This document shows, one piece after another, positions 31,069 through 35,509 of a stretch of 35,509 nt of DNA. The stretch comes from SAT2750 sp964476375 (GTDB lineage: Bacteria; Planctomycetota; Planctomycetia; Pirellulales; Pirellulaceae). Both the position numbers and the translations under genes were made by a program. The notes under the pieces were generated by a model. That model worked only from the letters and a program-made list of their open reading frames with translations. It was not told where the DNA came from and searched no databases. Each line of letters starts with the position of its first letter. Positions within the stretch are counted from its first letter, which is position 1. The DNA lies in NCBI GenBank assembly GCA_964476375.1, contig CAYYZW010000236.1, forward strand, positions 1-35,509. The letters are read 5' to 3'.

Positions 31069-31581
31069 ATGAGCCGGGACGCTGAAAATGTGAATGACTC
31101 GACCCGCATCGAGCAGGCGGAGATGGTGGCATACCTGGATGGTGAACTGGATGTCCAGCAGGTTGCTGATGTGGAGAAGAGGCTTTCAGAAGATCCAGAA
31201 TACCGTGTCCGTCTTCAGCAGCTTCAGCAGGCATGGGATCTGCTGGACGAACTTCCTCGCTCAAAGGGAGACGAGCAGTTTACCCGTAGTACCGTGGAGA
31301 TCGTTGTGGTCAAGGCCCGCGAGGAAGCCGAGAGGCGTGCCGCAGTCCCCGCCTGGAGGACGTGGCTTCCACGACTGGGAGGCCTGATGCTGGTGGGGGG
31401 AGTGAGCCTGGCTGGTTACCTTCTCAGTTGGCAGTTGGCGAACAGGGACAATCGCCAGCTGGTCGAGGACCTGCCGGTGATCGAAAAGATGAGTCAGTAC
31501 AAGCAGGCGGAGAGCCTCGAATTCCTGCGAATGCTCGTGAAGGAAGGGGTCTTTGAAACCGAGGAGAAAGATGGTCTCTAG
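31069..31581 (+). CDS. Probable membrane anti-sigma factor lacking the zinc motif
   Basis: This protein has 170 residues, begins immediately after the sigma stop (TGA then ATG), and has one membrane helix at about 100-122. The cytoplasmic part MVAYLDGELDVQQVADVEKR matches the beginning of the anti-sigma-domain helix bundle of planctomycete anti-sigma factors. The His-x3-Cys-x2-Cys zinc motif is absent; in fact no Cys or His occurs in the whole protein. The periplasmic tail of about 45 residues is helical (PVIEKMSQYKQAESLEFLRM). It presumably holds the sigma factor at the membrane and releases it on an envelope signal. Assignment rests on context and fold cues. Confidence 0.8.
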   Translation: MSRDAENVNDSTRIEQAEMVAYLDGELDVQQVADVEKRLSEDPEYRVRLQQLQQAWDLLDELPRSKGDEQFTRSTVEIVVVKAREEAERRAAVPAWRTWLPRLGGLMLVGGVSLAGYLLSWQLANRDNRQLVEDLPVIEKMSQYKQAESLEFLRMLVKEGVFETEEKDGL

Positions 31582-31591
31582 GAACTGCAGG

Positions 31592-32566
31592 ATGATCATG
31601 AAACGCCCACTGGCAATCACCCTGTTGCTTGCCTGTTTCTTCGCGCTGGGCGCGGACGAGAAGTTGCAGAACCGCTTGCGGATCAATCAAATGACTGACC
31701 TGCAGAAGCGGCAGTTGAAAGACAAGAACGAGGCCTTTCAGAATCTGAGTGAGGGGGAGCGGCAGCAACTGCGTGAAATGCACAAGCAGCTGGAGGATGC
31801 TCCGGATCGGGATGCCCTCGTGAATGTCATGAATAAGTACACCGACTGGCTGCGGCAGGAGATTCCAACGGAGACCCAGCGAACCGAGCTGGCGAGCATG
31901 CCTGCGGTAGAACGGATCGAAGAAATCAAGAAGATCCAGCAGGAGAAGCAGGAAAGCAACCTGCGTGAGTTGTCCAGCAACCAGCTGGGACTGGAAGATT
32001 CCCGAGTTATCTCGCTTTGGCTTAACAAGCTGTTGAAAACGTATAGCAAGGAGATAGCCGATAGCGAACAGGAAGTCATGTCGACATTACGACGGAGCCA
32101 GATGGTGTGGTTGAGTCGCATGTCAAACTCGTTACAGCGAGACCGGGTGCTTGCTGCCACGCTGGTAAGCCACGTCTGTCGCTCCGAGAATCCTCTCGTA
32201 TCCACGATACCTGTTTCTGATGAACTGAAGGAACTGGTGGGAAATCTGTCCACTCGAAGCCAGGAAATCTACCAGGAGATCGAGGGGGAAAAGCAGCGCG
32301 AGCAGTTACTTGCCCGCTGGACTTTTATCGCAGCACTGCGAAGCATGCAGACAGTGAGTGAGGAGGAACTGGCCCGGTTCTACTTTGAAGGCCTTTCCGC
32401 GGAGGACCGCGATTATGTGGACCATCTTTCAGGGCAAAGGTTCCGGCAGGTATTGAATGCTTACTACCTCCGTGACAAGGGACTTCGTTCTCCCTTTGGG
32501 AGACGGCCGGAGTCCGGAGATACCAGCATCGACAGGGCCCCGCTCAATTCTGATCGGCAGCAATGA
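31592..32566 (+). CDS. Exported helical protein of the sigma operon
   Basis: The ATG at 31592 is chosen (AGGA eight bases upstream); starts at 31553 or 31598 are alternatives. From there the product has 324 residues. A signal peptide (MKRPLAITLLLACFFALGAD) is followed by a charged, Gln/Glu/Arg-rich, mainly helical chain with short repeats of LR/EQ and RQQLREMHK type, probably coiled coil. I do not recognise a family; the first third resembles DUF3106-like sequences. Ten bases after the anti-sigma gene, it is likely to be part of the same transcript and may be the envelope sensor or effector. Its 3' end overlaps the convergent sppA end by 23 bases. Confidence 0.7.
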   Translation: MIMKRPLAITLLLACFFALGADEKLQNRLRINQMTDLQKRQLKDKNEAFQNLSEGERQQLREMHKQLEDAPDRDALVNVMNKYTDWLRQEIPTETQRTELASMPAVERIEEIKKIQQEKQESNLRELSSNQLGLEDSRVISLWLNKLLKTYSKEIADSEQEVMSTLRRSQMVWLSRMSNSLQRDRVLAATLVSHVCRSENPLVSTIPVSDELKELVGNLSTRSQEIYQEIEGEKQREQLLARWTFIAALRSMQTVSEEELARFYFEGLSAEDRDYVDHLSGQRFRQVLNAYYLRDKGLRSPFGRRPESGDTSIDRAPLNSDRQQ

Positions 32567-33677
32567 TCAGGGCAGGGAGCGTCGTCACGAGATAATAACG
32601 ACGCGGGGTGCTCAGCTCCAGGAGTGCCTCCAGGGTTCCGTTGGGGGCCTGGCTTTTCAGAAAGAGATTGAAGTCGAGCAGGCTGCGTGGTGCGTCGTAA
32701 CGGACAACGCGGATGTTATCCGGATCCAGCGACGAGTTTTTCTGGCACGCCAGGTGGATGGCCCGTTGGATTGCGTCCTCGATAAAGCCGATCTTGTCGA
32801 TGAGTCCGTATTGAAGTGCCTTGTTGGCAGTGAACACCTCGCCCGTCGCCAGGTTGGTACCAGTAGCAGGATCCAGAAGCTGGTTCTCATCGTTTTTTAG
32901 TCCCGGCCGACCGGACATGACGATTTGTTTGAAGCGGTCAAAGGACTCATCGACAATGCCCTGAAGGATGACACGATGTTCCTCGGGCATGGCCTGGGTC
33001 ATGCTGAGAATTGTTTTGCGATCATGGCTCACCAGGGAGTCATCCTTGATGTCAAAACGTTCCATCAGTCCACTGAGATCATAATGCGGGATAATCACCC
33101 CGATCGAGCCAGTGGTGGTTGTCGGTTCCGCATAGATGCTGTCCTGCTCCGAACCGACTGCCATGGACACATAGTATCCCCCGCTGGCTGCAATGCTTCC
33201 CATGCTCACCACGATTGGCAGTCTGGTGTGGTCCTTCAATTTTTGCAGGTGGTGATAGATGTAGTCAGATCCGGTTACCGTACCACCGGGTGAATTGACC
33301 CGTAGCACAATGGCCACGATATTCTCATCTGCCGCGATCCTGTCGATCTGCCGTTTCACATAATGTCCTGACCCGATCACCCCCTCGACGTCCAGGATGG
33401 CGACCTTGGCACGTGCCGATTCCGAGAGAGAGTGGTAACGCTCAACAACTCCCTGGCTCGTGTCAAAATATTCCCGTTTGGCTTGCTGCTGGCTGACCAG
33501 CATCACCAGGCATACGACAAACAGAAGCCAGCCAAGTCGCGAAAAAAACCGCGCCATGCCGGTCCGTGGAGCCGGCTGGATGATGACGGTTGGCGTACCC
33601 TGGTCGCCCGCCACCGGCTCCGGTTCCGTCTTTGTCATCTCGACAAGTTCAACGATTTCGCTCTCATTTTCATTCAC
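32544..33677 (-). CDS. sppA: Signal peptide peptidase SppA-type (S49)
   Basis: This protein has 377 residues from GTG at 33677, with AGGA eight bases upstream. A charged N-terminal tail of about 43 residues is followed by one membrane helix at about 45-62. The S49 core then shows VNSPGGTVTGSDYIYH, the nucleophile motif SMGSIAASGGYY, GSIGVIIPHYDL, and a downstream basic stretch SHDRKTILSMTQAMPEE whose Lys is the likely general base. The family cleaves leftover signal peptides within the membrane. The catalytic Ser/Lys pair seems intact, but Lys assignment is by position only. The gene overlaps the preceding gene tail to tail. The single-domain form resembles the B. subtilis-type enzyme. Confidence 0.92.
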   Translation of the reverse strand: MNENESEIVELVEMTKTEPEPVAGDQGTPTVIIQPAPRTGMARFFSRLGWLLFVVCLVMLVSQQQAKREYFDTSQGVVERYHSLSESARAKVAILDVEGVIGSGHYVKRQIDRIAADENIVAIVLRVNSPGGTVTGSDYIYHHLQKLKDHTRLPIVVSMGSIAASGGYYVSMAVGSEQDSIYAEPTTTTGSIGVIIPHYDLSGLMERFDIKDDSLVSHDRKTILSMTQAMPEEHRVILQGIVDESFDRFKQIVMSGRPGLKNDENQLLDPATGTNLATGEVFTANKALQYGLIDKIGFIEDAIQRAIHLACQKNSSLDPDNIRVVRYDAPRSLLDFNLFLKSQAPNGTLEALLELSTPRRYYLVTTLPALIIAADQN

Positions 33678-33694
33678 GGGGATCGTCCTGTCTG

Positions 33695-33724
33695 TTTATA
33701 GCTGCATGGTATTTTGCATTTCAG
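33695..33724 (-). promoter_or_regulatory. Candidate promoter for sppA (CTGAAA-N18-TATAAA)
   Basis: On the minus strand CTGAAA (33724-33719) and TATAAA (33700-33695) are 18 bases apart, ending 18 bases before the GTG. Only the -10 box is good. Confidence 0.33.
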
Positions 33725-33769
33725 TTCATTTTAGATGTCCTGGTTTGCCAAGGCCAGCAGGCGGTGGTG

Positions 33770-33799
33770 TTGCCCCAGATCCCTGTCTGCCGCTAAGCT
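33770..33799 (+). promoter_or_regulatory. Candidate promoter (TTGCCC-N18-TAAGCT)
   Basis: TTGCCC (33770-33775) and TAAGCT (33794-33799) are 18 bases apart. They lie upstream of the TIM-barrel gene start at 33921, leaving a leader of about 115 bases. Confidence 0.3.
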
Positions 33800-33920
33800 A
33801 TGCAAAATAACAGCATGCCTGTACAGCCTGGTGGCACGATGTCTCACCCTGATGGCAGGCCTGTTGCGTGTGTCCTGTCCCGAGGAATGTAACAACCGGC
33901 TACCCGTCAGAGAGTCTATT

Positions 33921-34670
33921 GTGCTAATTGCTACGACAACCGAGTGCTTTAAACACCTCTCTTTTGATGAGGCGATACAGCGCATTTCTGACCTGGAATT
34001 CACCAGTGTTGAAATTGCGATCCATGAAAACAGCCGGCAATTGACACCCGCTCAGGTTGTCGATGATCTGGAAGCGGCGATCTTTTTGTGCCACAACCCG
34101 CAGCGACTGCATGTGGTGGCCTACTCGTTTCAGTCTTCTGCCAATGACGAGGATTTTTTCCAACAGTTTGAAGCGATCTGTCGTCTTGCCAAGGCAACAC
34201 GCGTGGTGTCAGTGACTGTCGATTCTGGGGAATTGGTGACACCATTTAATCTGGAGGTTGAACGATTGAGGAGGCTGGTGGCGATCGCCAGCACGCAGGG
34301 AGTCCGGGTTGGCATGCGTAGCCAGGTGGGATGCCTGAGTGAGGATCCAGATACGGTGACGGTTCTCTGTGACAATGTGGAAGGACTTGGCCTGACGCTT
34401 GATCCAAGTCATTATATTTGCGGTCCCCACAGTGGTCGTGATTATGACAAGTTGATGAAGTACGTCTGCCATGTCCAGCTGCGTGATACGAGCACGGATG
34501 ACATGCAGGTCCAGGTAGGACAGGGAGAAATCGATTACGGCCGGCTGACGACACAATTGAACCTCGTCAACTACAACCGGGCGTTGAGCGTCCATATCAT
34601 GGACATTCCCGGCATCGAGCATGTTGGGGAACTCAGGAAAATGAGACTGCTGCTTGAAAGCCTGCTCTAG
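33921..34670 (+). CDS. Xylose-isomerase-like TIM-barrel protein
   Basis: The frame is open from 33735, but the first 62 residues include a Cys-rich, unlikely stretch; GTG at 33921 has AGAGAG upstream and starts exactly at beta-strand 1 (LIATTTECFKHLSFDEAIQR). This gives 249 residues. Strand and metal-site hints are VEIAIHEN (Glu), LTLDPSHYIC (Asp and His) and CHVQLRDT (His and Asp), as in the sugar phosphate isomerase/epimerase and endonuclease IV-like superfamily. The product probably acts on sugars, inositol derivatives or keto acids; no closer name is possible. A strong terminator overlaps its stop. Confidence 0.82.
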   Translation: MLIATTTECFKHLSFDEAIQRISDLEFTSVEIAIHENSRQLTPAQVVDDLEAAIFLCHNPQRLHVVAYSFQSSANDEDFFQQFEAICRLAKATRVVSVTVDSGELVTPFNLEVERLRRLVAIASTQGVRVGMRSQVGCLSEDPDTVTVLCDNVEGLGLTLDPSHYICGPHSGRDYDKLMKYVCHVQLRDTSTDDMQVQVGQGEIDYGRLTTQLNLVNYNRALSVHIMDIPGIEHVGELRKMRLLLESLL

Positions 34671-34701
34671 GTGCCACCCTCTGTGGGCGCCTATTTTTTT
34701 T
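34668..34701 (+). terminator. Intrinsic terminator overlapping the stop codon
   Basis: TAGGTGCC (34668-34675) and GGCGCCTA (34686-34693) pair over eight bases (one G-U wobble), with a ten-base loop, followed by eight T. The stem starts with the TAG stop itself. Confidence 0.8.
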
Positions 34702-34708
34702 GCCTGCC

Positions 34709-34737
34709 TTCTATCCCCATTCCGGCTGCGATAGGAT
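34709..34737 (+). promoter_or_regulatory. Candidate promoter (TTCTAT-N17-TAGGAT)
   Basis: TTCTAT (34709-34714) and TAGGAT (34732-34737) are 17 bases apart, just after the terminator and 61 bases before the epimerase start. Confidence 0.25.
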
Positions 34738-34798
34738 GAATCGCTAGTGGCCAGGCCAGTTGCCCTGCCCAGGTGAGTCCCCCTCGTGGAGTCCTGAA

Positions 34799-35509
34799 AT
34801 GTATCGCTCGTCCATGAAACTCCTCGCAGCCGCATTGGTCATTGTCCTGGCCGGTATCGATGGTTCTTTGCCGCACCTGGAAGCAGTTGATCGCCATGGA
34901 ACAATGCATGTCGAACAGTCTCCATTTGGCACCACTGCCGATGGGCAGTCGGTGGAGCTTTTCACCTGTACCAATGCAGATGGTGCCAAGTTGAGGATGA
35001 TGACCTACGGCGCGATCGTGGTTTCCCTGGAAGTGCCGGATCGGGATGGCACCATCGCCAATGTGAACCTTGGTTATGAGAAGCTTGATGGCTACCTTGC
35101 CGGGAGCCCTTATTTCGGTGCCACGGTGGGTCGTTATTGCAATCGAATTGCCGGAGGGATGTTCCGTCTCGACGGGAAGCAATACACCCTGGCTACAAAC
35201 AATGACAGCAATCACTTGCATGGCGGCGACGTCGGTTACGATAAAGTCGTTTGGGAGGCCAGGCCCATTCGCAGGCGGAGTTAGGTAGCTGACCGGATTC
35301 AATACACTAACAAGGATAGTGAGGAAGGATATCCCGGGACAGTTCAGATCACGGCCACCTACACGCTTACCAATGAAAATGAGTTGAAGGTGGAGCTGCG
35401 TGCCCGAAGTGACGCAGCCACTCCAGTGAACCTTACCAATCACTGTTACTGGAACCTGGCAGGTGCCGGGTCTGGATCTATCCTGGATCACCAGCTTCAG
35501 GTGGAGTCC
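34799..35509 (+). pseudogene. Exported aldose 1-epimerase (GalM-like), interrupted by in-frame TAG, 3' truncated
   Basis: The ATG at 34799 has GGAG eight bases upstream. An N-terminal signal (MKLLAAALVIVLAGIDGSLP) is followed by mutarotase motifs: LRMMTYGAIVVSLEVPDRDG, FGATVGRYCNRIAGG, then NHLHGG with the substrate His. At 35282-35284 a TAG stop interrupts. The same frame continues without any shift into VADRIQYTNKDSEEGYPGT, then a beta-strand block and VNLTNHCYWNLAGAGSG, both textbook GalM motifs, open to the window end. So a single nonsense base (or a base-call error) splits an otherwise normal enzyme that interconverts alpha and beta sugars. The catalytic Glu lies beyond the window. TAG is an ordinary stop for several other genes here, so recoding is unlikely. 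Confidence 0.85.

Noticed and set aside
33735..33920. Upstream start of the TIM-barrel protein
   Set aside because: The extra 62 residues are Cys- and Arg-rich and do not fit the fold, which begins at 33921; a candidate promoter lies inside this stretch.
35282..35284. TAG as a recoded or pyrrolysine codon in the epimerase
   Set aside because: Amber ends several other genes in the window and no pyl-type gene is seen, so recoding has no support.
1..35509. tRNA, rRNA, CRISPR array, insertion sequence, prophage or toxin-antitoxin pair
   Set aside because: I looked for cloverleaf stems, regular short repeats, transposase/integrase motifs and small adjacent gene pairs of these types and found none I could support.

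Overview
The window looks like a chromosomal stretch of a planctomycete (phylum Planctomycetota), probably a Pirellulales-type heterotroph. This is inferred from content, not from a marker gene. The supporting features are a MoxR/DUF58/BatA-type operon, lipoproteins built from PQQ-like beta-propeller repeats, a short histone-H1-like lysine/alanine-rich protein, many TPR or HEAT proteins of unknown role, and an ECF sigma/anti-sigma pair. I see no rRNA, tRNA, CRISPR array, insertion sequence, prophage or integrase. Coding density is high, no gap exceeds about 300 bases, and the genes form short alternating-strand operons.

Layout. 1-6396 (+): truncated MoxR ATPase, DUF58 protein, and two large membrane-anchored von Willebrand A-type proteins (Bat-like operon). 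6424-7137 (-): lipoate/biotin ligase-family protein. 7241-11261 (+): a membrane HEAT-repeat protein, a BRCT-like + MerR-like HTH + TPR protein, and a polytopic membrane protein. 11275-14988 (-): MoaB/Mog-type molybdopterin protein, EEP nuclease/phosphatase, PolB-like DEDDy exonuclease, a TPR protein and an uncharacterised protein. 15187-16577 (+): a small protein and a LOG/lysine-decarboxylase-like protein. 16582-18528 (-): a HemD-HemE fusion (uroporphyrinogen-III synthase plus decarboxylase). 18689-19855 (+): an uncharacterised helical protein. 19980-20540 (-): a small exported protein. 20820-25865 (+): a cupin and two PQQ-propeller lipoproteins. 25880-28639 (-): a lipoprotein coupled to the H1-like protein, and an M20-type peptidase coupled to a BFD-like [2Fe-2S] protein. 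28753-32566 (+): a deoxyribosyltransferase-like protein coupled to RlmN, then ECF sigma, anti-sigma and an exported helical protein. 32544-33677 (-): SppA-type S49 peptidase. 33921-34670 (+): xylose-isomerase-like TIM barrel. 34799-35509 (+): an exported aldose 1-epimerase broken by an in-frame TAG and cut by the window end.

Functional links. Several pairs are translationally coupled by ATGA or TGATG junctions: the two VWA proteins, peptidase/BFD, deoxyribosyltransferase-like/RlmN, and H1-like/lipoprotein. The sigma and anti-sigma genes abut directly. The best leads for something less described are the HemD-HemE fusion with a possible internal HemE start, the BRCT/MerR/TPR protein, the anti-sigma factor with no Cys or His, the EF-hand inside a propeller lipoprotein, and perfect inverted repeats in two promoter regions. 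I did not find a clear-cut new defence, mobile or RNA-based system. All family names come from reading motifs by eye; no database search was run.
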